64,000 bases of DNA, from the NCBI GenBank assembly GCA_030429445.1, contig JAUIFG010000002.1:1-64000 (forward strand). Reading direction: 5' to 3'. The notes under the pieces were generated by a model, which was not told where the DNA came from, searched no databases, and saw nothing but the letters and a program-made list of their open reading frames with translations. This DNA is from a bacterium. Lineage in GTDB: Bacteria; Patescibacteriota; Saccharimonadia; Saccharimonadales; Saccharimonadaceae. Shown here piece by piece: positions 28,543 to 37,994 of the stretch; the first letter of the stretch is position 1; each line of letters opens with the position of its first letter. Both the position numbers and the translations under genes were made by a program.

Positions 28543-29415
28543 ATGACTTCTACCGAAGGAATGCCAGGGAGTGCTCCAGATGATGAAAAACTGGTATCAC
28601 TACTACACAATATTACGAGACAATTTAGCCCGAGCAAGGACTACTCTCTATTGGCGAGTCTGAAAGACGTTTCTCCCTTGCCCCATGCAAAGCAAGAAAT
28701 TGAAGCGCGATTTAATCACGAAATAGATCCCAGTGTTGGATCAAATATGAAACTTTTCTATGATCAAAAATCACGACAATTAGTGCTCAACCAGCTGAGT
28801 ATTCCAATCATTCATGATGATGGACCCGGTGCATCTGTTAATCTACGACGTGGCTCTCAATATTCCTCGGAAACTCAATATCACTCGTACGTCCAATTGC
28901 CAAATCAATCAATCATTCCGTACGAACCTAGTCAGCGACCAGGCTGGCAAGATGCGCTGTCTAAAAATATCATCGAGGGTCATGACATGGTGGCGCGACC
29001 CAATTCCGAAGATCACTATCGCATATGGCTCGGTGCCCATATACTCACCAAAGCAAAAAGCTGGGAGCTCATCGAAAAAATGCGATTACACCGAAATGAA
29101 CTGGGCGACACTTCTGAGCATATCAGTGTAGTGCGGACTCAGAGTGTGCCTGATGAAAAATATATAGACAATGATGATTCACCTCAAAATGAAATGGCAC
29201 TTTCTATCCTCAAAGAAATAATCCACGAGGTGAATGGTAATCAGATTATCGAAGAGCAGGATCAACTTTCACTAAGAATGACTCCAGACACACAATGGTT
29301 CATACGCTATAGACAAAACATCCTCAACGAAAAGAAAGAAAGCTTGGCAACCATACAAGAGCTTTCATATTTCACAAAACTCCTTACCGATGCGTTAAAA
29401 AACAGATCTTACTAA
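28543..29415 (+). CDS. hypothetical soluble protein
   Basis: 290 aa, not recognised. No signal peptide or membrane helix. A mixed polar sequence with a likely beta region around 75-130 (KLFYDQKSRQLVLNQLSIPII) and a helical C-terminal half. Divergent from the FtsA-like gene; the 3' end overlaps alaS by 4 nt. TACCCT with an upstream TG lies 6 nt before the ATG. Confidence 0.65.
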   Translation: MTSTEGMPGSAPDDEKLVSLLHNITRQFSPSKDYSLLASLKDVSPLPHAKQEIEARFNHEIDPSVGSNMKLFYDQKSRQLVLNQLSIPIIHDDGPGASVNLRRGSQYSSETQYHSYVQLPNQSIIPYEPSQRPGWQDALSKNIIEGHDMVARPNSEDHYRIWLGAHILTKAKSWELIEKMRLHRNELGDTSEHISVVRTQSVPDEKYIDNDDSPQNEMALSILKEIIHEVNGNQIIEEQDQLSLRMTPDTQWFIRYRQNILNEKKESLATIQELSYFTKLLTDALKNRSY

Positions 29416-31373
29416 ACCAAGACTGCTTTGATCCTGCGAATACCCGCAGATGACGCTTCTTCTTTTTTGATTTTGAACTTCTTGTCATCCTCGGCTAGTT
29501 GCCCCGTATGGTCAACATGCGGACCACCACAAATTTCGAGTGATGGAATGTTTTCACCCTCTCCCATTTGATAGACTTTCACCGTGTCACCATAACGCTC
29601 ACCAAACGGACCGATCGCTCCCATATCCAATGCTTCCTGCGTAGGATATTTTTTGAATGTGACGGGTAAATCCTCAGTTATCCAACCGTTCACTAATTCT
29701 TCAGCGCGAGCCTTTTCTTCATCTGTCATTTTGCGATCGAGATTAAAGTCAAAACGCAAACGTTCCTCGGTGATATTGCTCCCGTGTTGGCGTAATTCTT
29801 TGCCAAATATTTCGCGAAGGGCTGATTGCAATAGATGAGTCGCCGTGTGGTATTTCTTGTGTTGCAATGTTTGTCCGCCCAGCCCACCTGCGAAGTCACC
29901 TTTTGCTGCAGTTTGCGAACGTTGGCGTTGTTCTTGCATTTTTTCATCAAACTTTTGTCGCCAGTTTTGAGCTAATTTTACAATCGACATCTGATTACTA
30001 TTTGCTAATTCCTCATCAGTTCGAGGAGGATTAATAGAAATCAGCTCGGCAGTTAGCTCGGGTGGGTAACCATGAGTGTCATACGCCTCAAAAACCACTT
30101 CACCCGATACAACTATAATGCCATCCGCATCTTTGAGTTCATTCCTGTTTATATAGTTAAGTAAGAATTTCAAGCCTTTCCGCAGAGTTTGACGAAACGC
30201 TTTTTCTTCCTTCACCAAAATGGCGACTACATTATCGCGATTTTCGGCAACTTCTGGAAAATCATCGTGATACAAGTCAGCAATCAAGGGTACGATTTCT
30301 TGCATGAAATTCTGTTCGACACCCAAATCAAATGCTTTGACCATTGCACGACGAATCAATCGCCGCATTACATAACCTTGTTGCTTGTTACTCGGCACGC
30401 AACCGTCAACAGCCAGAAATGTTGCGGCGCGCAAATGATCGGCAATCACACGCATACTTTCCTGATGGCTATCATATTTTTTGCCAGATAGCTCTTGTAG
30501 CTTTTCGATGATCGGCCACATCAAACTAATTTTGTAAACATCAGGATCATTTAATTTTGCAGCTGCAATTCGTTCTAATCCACTACCGTGATCGACATTT
30601 GGTTTATCCAGCTTTTCAAACGTACCCTCGGCGACTTTCTTGTACGCCATAAACACGTTGTTGCCAATTTCCATGAACCGACCGCAATCACAATTCGGAT
30701 GACAATGTTCACCGTATTCAGGATTATGCGGTGTTCCAAAATCATAAAACATTTCGCTGTCCGGACCACATGGATCACCAATCGGGGTGTGTTCTGGATC
30801 GCCATTTCGACTCCACCAGTTTTTGCTACCATCGTAGTAAAAGATCCGAGCATCGTCATTCATGCCCTTTTGGTAGCCATCCTCCTCACTACCAATGTCC
30901 TGCGTGCCACTACTCAGACCTTTTACCTCAAATAATCTCTTCCAAATTTCTGCCGCTTCTGTATCCTTGTCGATACCGTATTCTGGTGCACCGATAAAGC
31001 ACGTCACATACAGTTTGCTCACATCCAGACCAACAACCTCGTCGAGAAATTCGAACATCCATTCGACTTGTTGCTGTTTGAAATAATCGCCAAAACTCCA
31101 GTTACCCAACATCTCAAAAAACGTCGTATGGCGATTATCGCCAATATCATCGATATCCTGAGCGCGTAGACATGTCTGACTGTCAACGAGTCGCCTTCCG
31201 TCAGGATGTGGCTCACCTAACAAATAGGGAATAATTGGCTGCATACCACTGCCGGTAAATAATATCCCGGTCTGATCGCTAGCATCAGCGATCAACGGCG
31301 CACGACGAATAACCCTGTGTCCGCGCGATTCAAAAAATTTCAAATATTCGTTTCGAATTGTTTCGGTGTTCAT
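29412..31373 (-). CDS. alaS: alanyl-tRNA synthetase, short form without C-Ala domain
   Basis: 653 aa. Class II catalytic core (NEYLKFFESRGHRVI, FTGSGMQPIIPYLLGE, TTFFEMLGNWSFGDYFK), tRNA-binding helical domain, and editing domain with HTATHLLQ and CGGPH metal ligands. It ends right after the editing domain (SSAGIRRIKAVLV), so the coiled-coil/C-Ala oligomerisation domain of the 870-aa standard enzyme is missing. An extended -10 (TGGTACAAT, 31381-31389 on the minus strand) ends 7 nt before the ATG. Confidence 0.95.
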   Translation of the reverse strand: MNTETIRNEYLKFFESRGHRVIRRAPLIADASDQTGILFTGSGMQPIIPYLLGEPHPDGRRLVDSQTCLRAQDIDDIGDNRHTTFFEMLGNWSFGDYFKQQQVEWMFEFLDEVVGLDVSKLYVTCFIGAPEYGIDKDTEAAEIWKRLFEVKGLSSGTQDIGSEEDGYQKGMNDDARIFYYDGSKNWWSRNGDPEHTPIGDPCGPDSEMFYDFGTPHNPEYGEHCHPNCDCGRFMEIGNNVFMAYKKVAEGTFEKLDKPNVDHGSGLERIAAAKLNDPDVYKISLMWPIIEKLQELSGKKYDSHQESMRVIADHLRAATFLAVDGCVPSNKQQGYVMRRLIRRAMVKAFDLGVEQNFMQEIVPLIADLYHDDFPEVAENRDNVVAILVKEEKAFRQTLRKGLKFLLNYINRNELKDADGIIVVSGEVVFEAYDTHGYPPELTAELISINPPRTDEELANSNQMSIVKLAQNWRQKFDEKMQEQRQRSQTAAKGDFAGGLGGQTLQHKKYHTATHLLQSALREIFGKELRQHGSNITEERLRFDFNLDRKMTDEEKARAEELVNGWITEDLPVTFKKYPTQEALDMGAIGPFGERYGDTVKVYQMGEGENIPSLEICGGPHVDHTGQLAEDDKKFKIKKEEASSAGIRRIKAVLV

Positions 31374-31486
31374 CTCTGTTATTGTACCAGAATAAGCCAG
31401 ATAGTTCGATATTGGACGCAGAGCTCACGAAAGGTCCCACTATAGTGAAGCCTTTTGCACCATTTTCGCCCAATACACGCCCTGGC

Positions 31487-32071
31487 TTAATTATTCAATA
31501 CTATGCGACATTCTTGTGTTCCGTTGGACCAAAGGCTCCCAGCGGTAAATCCCATCTCAGTGCAATCCGTTCCAGATGGAAATATACTACCCAACCATAG
31601 GTCGCTAGCACTGGTCCACCTCGCATACGGCCCCACTAGGCTACCTTGAGCATACTTTGGGGAGTTATTCGGAGGACTCCCGACTTCGGATAGCTCAGCG
31701 AGAAGTGTTGCACCCCCCGATTCTGCAACCTGGTACGGTCCGTTGGTGTACGCATAACAATATCTCGTACCGCTTACCACTGGGAATCCCGTCCCAAGAC
31801 AGTAAACACTAAGGACATTTGCCCCCGGCCCACCCCCGGTTGTTGGTGTTGCAGATGGAGCAGGGTAACTACCATTGATTGCTCTATAAGCTTCAAACAG
31901 TTTTTGCCACTGCTTTAGCTCACTTGCGACTGCAGACACTTGTGCTCGCTGTTGGATGCCAGTATATGCAACTGTGACTATGGCTGCCAAAACACCAATG
32001 ACAACAACAACGATGAGTAGTTCTACAATCGTGAAACCTTTTTGCATATTTTTTAGCATAAATTTTTTCAT
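31487..32071 (-). CDS. type IV pilin-like protein
   Basis: About 194 aa from MKKFMLKNMQK/GFTIVELLIVVVVIG, then a C-terminal domain with Cys pairs (YCLGTGFPVVSGTRYCYAY; CTEMGF, ECRIVLN). The upstream in-frame start at 32140 would overlap the preceding pilin; the ATG at 32071 has GGGGT upstream. Third gene of a three-pilin run transcribed toward alaS. Its N-terminal coding sequence is the most diverged of the seven at nucleotide level. Confidence 0.88.
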   Translation of the reverse strand: MKKFMLKNMQKGFTIVELLIVVVVIGVLAAIVTVAYTGIQQRAQVSAVASELKQWQKLFEAYRAINGSYPAPSATPTTGGGPGANVLSVYCLGTGFPVVSGTRYCYAYTNGPYQVAESGGATLLAELSEVGSPPNNSPKYAQGSLVGPYARWTSASDLWLGSIFPSGTDCTEMGFTAGSLWSNGTQECRIVLNN

Positions 32072-32084
32072 ACTATTACCCCGA

Positions 32085-32615
32085 CTACCCGCTCCACCAG
32101 GTTGCCCAACCAGCACCCGCGCCGTCACCAGGATAGTCATATCCTACAGTCCCCCAAAGGTTGCCGGAGGTTATTGCCACACCATCAGCCGCAGCTTGGG
32201 CTATAACATTATCACCAGTTAGGCCCCAGTTAGCACAGTTTCCACCCTCCACAATTGTGCCACTCTCCAAACAATTCGTTTCATTCTGAGTTATACCAGC
32301 AAGTGCGTACCATCGACCACTCGTATCTACCCGATAATACAAATTATTTCTAACATCATAGCTTCCTTGCGTAGCTTTTACATCAGCGGCTACCAACCCG
32401 GTTGCATCCGTCGGATATGCACCATTTTCAACCTTGTATAATTCTACTTTTTTCGCAAAATTTGCCAAATCATTCAGCACAGCAGACTTGTGAGCAGTCG
32501 AAGTTATTCCTGTGTATGCCACTGTAACGATTGCCGCCAAGATACCAATGACAACAACGACGATTAATAGTTCGACGATGGTAAAGCCGGAATGTTGCCC
32601 ATTTCTATTTAACAT
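32085..32615 (-). CDS. type IV pilin-like protein
   Basis: 176 aa, MLNRNGQHS/GFTIVELLIVVVVIG, followed by LANFAKKVELYKVENGAYPTD, the alpha1-C/beta start typical of pseudopilins. Two Cys (ETNCLESG, GGNCANWG). Shares an identical stretch of more than 50 nt over its N-terminal code with the neighbour at 32657-33163. TAGTCT with TG lies 10 nt upstream of the ATG. Confidence 0.9.
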   Translation of the reverse strand: MLNRNGQHSGFTIVELLIVVVVIGILAAIVTVAYTGITSTAHKSAVLNDLANFAKKVELYKVENGAYPTDATGLVAADVKATQGSYDVRNNLYYRVDTSGRWYALAGITQNETNCLESGTIVEGGNCANWGLTGDNVIAQAAADGVAITSGNLWGTVGYDYPGDGAGAGWATWWSG

Positions 32616-32656
32616 AACTACTTTCAGACTAACATATTGCGCTATCGATTAAAAAA

Positions 32657-33163
32657 CTACTGAGTCCATGCCGCCCAAACATTACTGCTATTCATACCCG
32701 TTGATGCCCAGGTATTTGGTGTTGAAATCTGAGAACACGTAGCCGCTCCGCTAACGCCACCAGACGATGTTACCGAGCCATTGGTGAGAAAATAGCTAGA
32801 CCCGCTGATAGATTGAACCCCTATAGCATACTCCGAAAAGTCATCACTACGGCAGTAGTACCAATTATTCCTATCTTTCATGGTACTACCCTGACTAACC
32901 TTGAGGTCTGCAGCATCAAGTTGGGCGCTACTTGATGGATACGCACTATTAGTCGCCTTATATAATTCTAGTTTTTTGGCTACATTTGCTAGATCACTCT
33001 CTACTGCAGCATCATTTGCTCTTGCTGAAATTCCCGTATACGCAACCGTAACAATCGCCGCCAAGATACCAATGACAACAACGACGATTAATAGTTCGAC
33101 GATGGTAAAGCCGGAATGTTTGTTTGGTTTATGATGTTGTTTTACCCACTCAATAATGCTCAT
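32657..33163 (-). CDS. type IV pilin-like protein
   Basis: 168 aa from MSIIEWVKQHHKPNKHS/GFTIVELL. The mature part has LANVAKKLELYKATNSAYPSS and a short Cys-containing C-terminus (YYCRSDD, ATCSQIST). The longer frame to 33223 is less likely because an extended -10 (TGCTATAAA) lies inside it, about 22 nt before the chosen ATG. First gene of the three-pilin run. Confidence 0.9.
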   Translation of the reverse strand: MSIIEWVKQHHKPNKHSGFTIVELLIVVVVIGILAAIVTVAYTGISARANDAAVESDLANVAKKLELYKATNSAYPSSSAQLDAADLKVSQGSTMKDRNNWYYCRSDDFSEYAIGVQSISGSSYFLTNGSVTSSGGVSGAATCSQISTPNTWASTGMNSSNVWAAWTQ

Positions 33164-33278
33164 GTAACGACTTTCTATGCTTAAGTTTATAGCATAAGGG
33201 GGGGATGGATGCAACCTAGGCAACCCTTAACACCGGTTGGTGTTTGTAATTTTACAATATTTGTTTTATAGTTTGTAT

Positions 33279-34523
33279 ATGAAAACACCCGAGAGCAGTG
33301 GAGCTGTCAAGCAAAATATCGTCCGACACTATTTATCGAAACAATCCCCCACGCACCTTGACGACACTAACTATCTCGCAAAGCAAATACACGACCCCCA
33401 CACCCCCCTGGCTCGCACTGTCGTACCGATTCCCGTCGCCGCCCATCAAGAAGCATCGAATATCGAACATTCTCTAGGTCTCTATGCAAGGCAAAAAACA
33501 AAAAGACCTTTTACGGTCGTTCTGTATCCGAATGCACCAGAATATGTATCAAGCAAATCAGTTGGCCCCACATTTGATGCCCTCAAACGAAGCAAAGATT
33601 TATTTCCCTCGCTGGATTTTCGCTATACCGACCTAGAGCAATTCGAAGATCCAATTATCGGAAAAATCCGCAAAAACATTTGGGACGCGGTATTATTACT
33701 AGGCTATCACGAAAAGATTTATGATGATCCAGACGCTGACATAATAGGTATCAATCATGATATTGATACCGTATCGATGAGTCCTCGCTACGTTCAGCGT
33801 GTTGATAGTTATTATGACCACCTGCAAACATCACGCAAAAAAAATCTCCTCATGACACGATCACCGCTCCCACCAACACAGACAGTCATAAAACATGCGA
33901 TGGATCCCGAACGACCCAATCTTTCGAAGGCCTTATTCTGGTACGAGCTAAGTAGACGGCAATTAGGATCTCTTGCTCTCACCGATGAAGGAACTGTTAT
34001 ACCTATGAGCTATTATGCTGATAACAACGGTTTTGATCCAAAAGCACGACTATCAGAAGCAATTGAACTCGTACGAAAAGGAGCTCGGGTTAAAATCCCC
34101 CTCACAAATATGGAGACGTCCTCTCGTCGCTATGCTGATAGACTACATGTAGTTGATTATAAATCTATTTGGACGGAAGATACGTTTGGTGCAGATGATA
34201 AATGCCGTATCAATGCCTCGAGTGATATCAGCGCCCAGCGTTTACGCACACTCATTCTCAATTCTTTGCCTCAATTAATACCCCATTTCTTTTTATTAAT
34301 AGCGGACGAGTTTTGGTTAAAAAATAGACTTTTGGGCAATGCAGAAGTAGAAAAGATCATCGATATCCCATTGAGAAAAAAACGACGCCTGGCACTTGCA
34401 GTACTTGATCGAATCGACAATACCGGCAGACTCTCATTTACAGCAGACAGGATGATTAACATGGATGAAATGATTCAAGACATCCGACGCTACCGCGAGC
34501 CAAAAATTTTCAGAGGTTTATAA
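33279..34523 (+). CDS. possible glycosyltransferase (GT-A-like)
   Basis: 414 aa from MKTPESSGAVK. The segment VVPIPVAAHQEASNIEHSLGLYARQ followed by FTVVLYPNAP resembles the start of GT2-type domains, and ADIIGINHDIDTVS could hold the metal-binding acidic motif. No membrane helix. Lies between pilin genes, so pilin or surface glycan modification is possible but unproven. TATAGT ends 6 nt before the ATG; an earlier in-frame start at 33237 precedes this box. Confidence 0.55.
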   Translation: MKTPESSGAVKQNIVRHYLSKQSPTHLDDTNYLAKQIHDPHTPLARTVVPIPVAAHQEASNIEHSLGLYARQKTKRPFTVVLYPNAPEYVSSKSVGPTFDALKRSKDLFPSLDFRYTDLEQFEDPIIGKIRKNIWDAVLLLGYHEKIYDDPDADIIGINHDIDTVSMSPRYVQRVDSYYDHLQTSRKKNLLMTRSPLPPTQTVIKHAMDPERPNLSKALFWYELSRRQLGSLALTDEGTVIPMSYYADNNGFDPKARLSEAIELVRKGARVKIPLTNMETSSRRYADRLHVVDYKSIWTEDTFGADDKCRINASSDISAQRLRTLILNSLPQLIPHFFLLIADEFWLKNRLLGNAEVEKIIDIPLRKKRRLALAVLDRIDNTGRLSFTADRMINMDEMIQDIRRYREPKIFRGL

Positions 34524-34549
34524 TGATTCAAACATTGTAGCTGGATTTA

Positions 34550-35059
34550 TTATCCGCTAATCCACGCCTGCCAAGCACAAGTACCACTGGCCCATACACA
34601 GCCCGACGCAGCACCGGTGCCCTCGTATGGGTCACCTACTCCATTCGGACACGTTGTAGCACCCCATACATTTGAATTTACTTCTAGACCATCTACCGAA
34701 TCATACCTAAAGCCCGCTCTCGAACTTTCGGCCGTAGCACCAACGGCAAAACGCGATCCATCGGTACTGATACAGTAGTACCAGTTGTTGCTATTACCAG
34801 CGAGGTACATTGCTTTATTCACTTTAACTCCACCTTCCGATGCCAATTGGGAACCTGTAGGATATGCTCCATTCAGGGCGTGATAGACCTCGACTGCTTT
34901 TCCAAAACCTTTTAATTCGCTCTGTACTGCCGAATCTCGTGCTCTTGATTGAATGCCCGTATACGCCACTGTCACAATCGCCGCCAAAATACCAATGACA
35001 ACTACGACAATAAGAAGTTCGACGATAGTAAAACCTTTTTGCCCACTTTTTATTACCAT
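34550..35059 (-). CDS. type IV pilin-like protein
   Basis: 169 aa, MVIKSGQK/GFTIVELLIVVVVIG, then ELKGFGKAVEVYHALNGAYPTG and a Cys-rich tail (CPNGVG, GCVWASGTCAW). Promoter plus leader peptide region are near copies of those of 1486-2022, while the C-terminal domain is closer to 32085-32615 and 32657-33163. -10 TGCTATAAT ends 11 nt before the ATG. Single gene. Confidence 0.9.
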   Translation of the reverse strand: MVIKSGQKGFTIVELLIVVVVIGILAAIVTVAYTGIQSRARDSAVQSELKGFGKAVEVYHALNGAYPTGSQLASEGGVKVNKAMYLAGNSNNWYYCISTDGSRFAVGATAESSRAGFRYDSVDGLEVNSNVWGATTCPNGVGDPYEGTGAASGCVWASGTCAWQAWISG

Positions 35060-35085
35060 AACTTGTTTTGATTATAGCATATATC

Positions 35086-36219
35086 TCAACAAACGATTCC
35101 GCCACCGAGGCAGATGCTGTCTTGATAGATAACAATGGATTGCCCAGCAGTAACGGCGCGTTGCTGATCATTCAGATGCAGAGATTCACCCTCCAAACGA
35201 GCAGCAACCAGCGGTGCACGATGTCGTATGCGAACTTGGTACTCACCATCGGACGGAACTTTGTTAATCCAATGCGTATCACGCAATTGAATATCTTGAC
35301 GCCATAGTGACTCGTCGCTCAAATCACGCGATACATAGACTTCGTTTTTGTCCATGTCTTTGCCAACGACATAATACGGCAAGCCACCGCCAACATCCAA
35401 ACCATGACGCTGACCTAATGTGTAAAAAATCGCACCGTCATGCATGCCAACCTTTTGACCAGTTTGCTTATCGATAATTGCACCCGGTTTTTGCTCGACG
35501 TACTGACTCAAAAAATCACGAATACCGATTTGTCCAACAAAACAAATGCCTTGGCTGTCAGGTTTTGCAGCTGTTATCAATCCACGCTCCTCGGCCATTT
35601 TTCGTACTTCGGGCTTGGTGTATTCTCCTAGTGGAAATAGTGTTTTTTGCAAGGCCTCACCAGTTACTCGATATAGAAAGTAGGTTTGATCCTTATTTGT
35701 GTCAGTCGCCAAAATGAGATGAGCATTCGCCGCTGAATCTTCAGGGACGTCTGCAGCCCCGTCAGATCCTGATGCGTACTCAAGAGATGTCGGGCGCAAA
35801 GCCGTTCCTGAAGATTTTGTTGGCGAAAAGCGATTTTGAACCCGAGCGTAATGACCCGTTGCGATCATATCCGCACCACGCTCCAACGCTGTATCCAAAA
35901 ATAATCGAAACTTCACTTCTTGGTTGCACATAATATCCGGATTCGGAGTCCGCCCCGCACGATATTCATCAATCATATAATTAACTACTTTTTGTTTATA
36001 TTCATCTTGAAAGTCAAAGACCTCAAAATCAATCCCTAAATGTACTGCCACGCGCTTGGCATCTGCCAAATCATCAGCCCATGGGCACTTCAATCCTGGC
36101 ATATCTTGAGTCCAGTTTTTCATATAGACGCCCGTGACATCGTAGCCCTGTTCGACCAACAACGCCGCAGTCAGCGATGAATCCACACCCCCGCTCATAC
36201 CGACAAAAACACGCGTCAC
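35086..36219 (-). CDS. mnmA: tRNA-specific 2-thiouridylase MnmA
   Basis: 377 aa. PP-loop SGGVDSS at residues 9-15, first catalytic Cys in NPDIMCNQEVKF, second in DSQGICFVGQI, and a C-terminal beta-barrel (VRIRHRAPLVAA). Makes s2U34 in tRNA Lys, Glu and Gln. A Ser/Ala-rich insert (SPTKSSGTALRPTSLEYASG) of about 35 residues after GHYAR is unusual. The start is GTG, overlapping the ydcF-like stop as TAGTG. Last gene of the iscS-ydcF-mnmA operon. Confidence 0.94.
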   Translation of the reverse strand: MTRVFVGMSGGVDSSLTAALLVEQGYDVTGVYMKNWTQDMPGLKCPWADDLADAKRVAVHLGIDFEVFDFQDEYKQKVVNYMIDEYRAGRTPNPDIMCNQEVKFRLFLDTALERGADMIATGHYARVQNRFSPTKSSGTALRPTSLEYASGSDGAADVPEDSAANAHLILATDTNKDQTYFLYRVTGEALQKTLFPLGEYTKPEVRKMAEERGLITAAKPDSQGICFVGQIGIRDFLSQYVEQKPGAIIDKQTGQKVGMHDGAIFYTLGQRHGLDVGGGLPYYVVGKDMDKNEVYVSRDLSDESLWRQDIQLRDTHWINKVPSDGEYQVRIRHRAPLVAARLEGESLHLNDQQRAVTAGQSIVIYQDSICLGGGIVC

Positions 36220-36830
36220 TACCGGCTCACTCCTGCATAAAAAACAACTATCTTGAAAATTTCACTAATCGCCAACCACCAACCAGTCGGAGTTGTCCAC
36301 CACCAACTATTCCACTGATTGTCGGCCTTGACTGGATGATTAACAATTCTAATCTCAGCACCTGCACGATGCCCAAACTCTAATCCTGCACGTCGCTGAT
36401 GATATGACGACGTTACTAATATCACAGACTGGATTTTATTTTGTACAAATAGATTGGTTGTATTCGCCGCATTTTCTTTTGTCGTTTCACTCGTTTCATC
36501 CAGCAATATCGAGGAAGGGGAGACTCCGGCATTAATCGCTTGAAGCATCATTGCTTCGGCATTTGATGGGCCAGACTTGTCAGCAGCAGCACCAGAAAAG
36601 ATAAGGAGATTGGCCCATCCATTTTTATACATATTGATAGCTTCTGCTGTGCGTGCCCTCGTGTCGCCACCACTGATAGCAACAATCGCATCCACGGAAC
36701 GACAGCCCGATCGCTCAGACGGTTGCTGTTCACAGTGATCTAGACCGTCTGGTGATAGATACGAACCAATACCAACCACAGCGATAATGAACATGGCTAA
36801 CCAAACGAAAAAACCTAACAACAGCTTCAC
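36219..36830 (-). CDS. YdcF/DUF218 family protein
   Basis: 203 aa. N-terminal membrane helix (LLLGFFVWLAMFIIAVVGIGSYL), then a DUF218 domain with VDAIVAISGGDTRARTAEAINMY, LLIFSGAAADKSGPSNAEAM and VILVTSSYHQRRAGLEF. Family members are thought to act in envelope or SAM-related chemistry; the function is not settled. The start is GTG, overlapping the iscS stop by 4 nt (GTGA). Confidence 0.85.
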   Translation of the reverse strand: MKLLLGFFVWLAMFIIAVVGIGSYLSPDGLDHCEQQPSERSGCRSVDAIVAISGGDTRARTAEAINMYKNGWANLLIFSGAAADKSGPSNAEAMMLQAINAGVSPSSILLDETSETTKENAANTTNLFVQNKIQSVILVTSSYHQRRAGLEFGHRAGAEIRIVNHPVKADNQWNSWWWTTPTGWWLAISEIFKIVVFYAGVSR

Positions 36831-37969
36831 TTTGCCCTCTCTTTTTCGATGTTCACGACTTCGATGATAGCCTTCACTGCTTGGTCGATTTGTTTGGCGG
36901 TGGTATGCCTACCTAATGTTAGGCGCAAGCTACCATTTGCAGTGGATTCATCCATACCTATCGCCATTAGTACATGAGAACGAGTACCTTTGTGCGCAGC
37001 ACAAGCACTACCAGTTGATACGTATACACCACGCGACTCCAAACCAAAAACCAATCGCTCGCCATCAACTCCGGGAAATGCTATATGCAGATGACTGGCC
37101 AAGCGATGCTTTGGATGACCAGAAACTATAGAGTCGGGGAATGCCTCAACCAATTGCGCCTGTAAACTATCTCTTAACTCCGCTAATCGACGAACCTCTT
37201 GATCACGCATATCGTAGGCTAATTGCATAGCCTTTGCCATACCTATCATTCCTGCAACGTTTTCCGTTCCGCTGCGAAGTCCTGCTTCTTGACCGCCACC
37301 AAGTATCAGTGGCTTTACTCTAACATTGCGTGATGCGTATAGACAGGCTACTTGCTTTGGGCCATACACCTTGCCCGCATTTATCGACATCATATCAACT
37401 CCAAGTCTCGCCACATGCAAATCCAACTGCCCCGCACCTTGCGACGCGTCCGTGTGTAAATACAAAGGAGTTTTATTACCCTCCTTCAACCTACTTACCT
37501 GAATCTTTTTGACGACCGTCGCTATTTTACTGATGGGCTGCACGGTACCAATTTCACTATTTGCGATACCTACGCTTACCAGCCATGTATCTGGACGAAT
37601 CGCCTTTTCGATTGCATTCGGGCTCACCCGACCCTTGCCATCAACGTCAACCATGGTAAATTGATATTTGCTAGCTGAAGATATTACGGCTGGATGCTCG
37701 ATCATCGTTGTTACAACGTGACCAGTGCCAGCGTTAAAGGCCAAATTAATCGATTCTGTCGCTCCAGCCGTCATGGTAATTTCACCCGGTTTTGCGCCAA
37801 TAATCGATGCCATCGAAGCCTTTGCCGCTTCGTAATCACGGCGTACTTTTACTGCTGGTGCATACGGACTGGAAGGATTATAAAAATCATCAGAAAAATA
37901 CGGCATCATTGCCGCCAAAACTGCGCGATCCATTGGCGTGGTCGCCGCATAATCCAAATACACATTCAT
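36827..37969 (-). CDS. iscS: cysteine desulfurase (IscS/NifS family)
   Basis: 380 aa from MNVYLDYAATTPMDRAV. PLP-dependent: HTDASQGAGQLDLHV (Asp for the pyridine), SINAGKVYGPKQVACLY (the PLP-Lys region), and the reactive Cys in VSTGSACAAHKGTRSH. Supplies sulfur; its place two genes ahead of mnmA points to tRNA thiolation. The longer frame to 38020 is disfavoured by an extended -10 (TGTTATAAT) ending 7 nt before this ATG. Confidence 0.94.
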   Translation of the reverse strand: MNVYLDYAATTPMDRAVLAAMMPYFSDDFYNPSSPYAPAVKVRRDYEAAKASMASIIGAKPGEITMTAGATESINLAFNAGTGHVVTTMIEHPAVISSASKYQFTMVDVDGKGRVSPNAIEKAIRPDTWLVSVGIANSEIGTVQPISKIATVVKKIQVSRLKEGNKTPLYLHTDASQGAGQLDLHVARLGVDMMSINAGKVYGPKQVACLYASRNVRVKPLILGGGQEAGLRSGTENVAGMIGMAKAMQLAYDMRDQEVRRLAELRDSLQAQLVEAFPDSIVSGHPKHRLASHLHIAFPGVDGERLVFGLESRGVYVSTGSACAAHKGTRSHVLMAIGMDESTANGSLRLTLGRHTTAKQIDQAVKAIIEVVNIEKERAK

Positions 37970-37976
37970 GAGCTTT

Positions 37977-37985
37977 ATTATAACA
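37977..37985 (-). promoter_or_regulatory. extended -10 of iscS (leaderless-type)
   Basis: Minus-strand TGTTATAAT, perfect consensus, with only 7 nt to the ATG; predicted 5' leader of 0-1 nt. Confidence 0.65.
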
Positions 37986-37994
37986 GAGGTAGAC

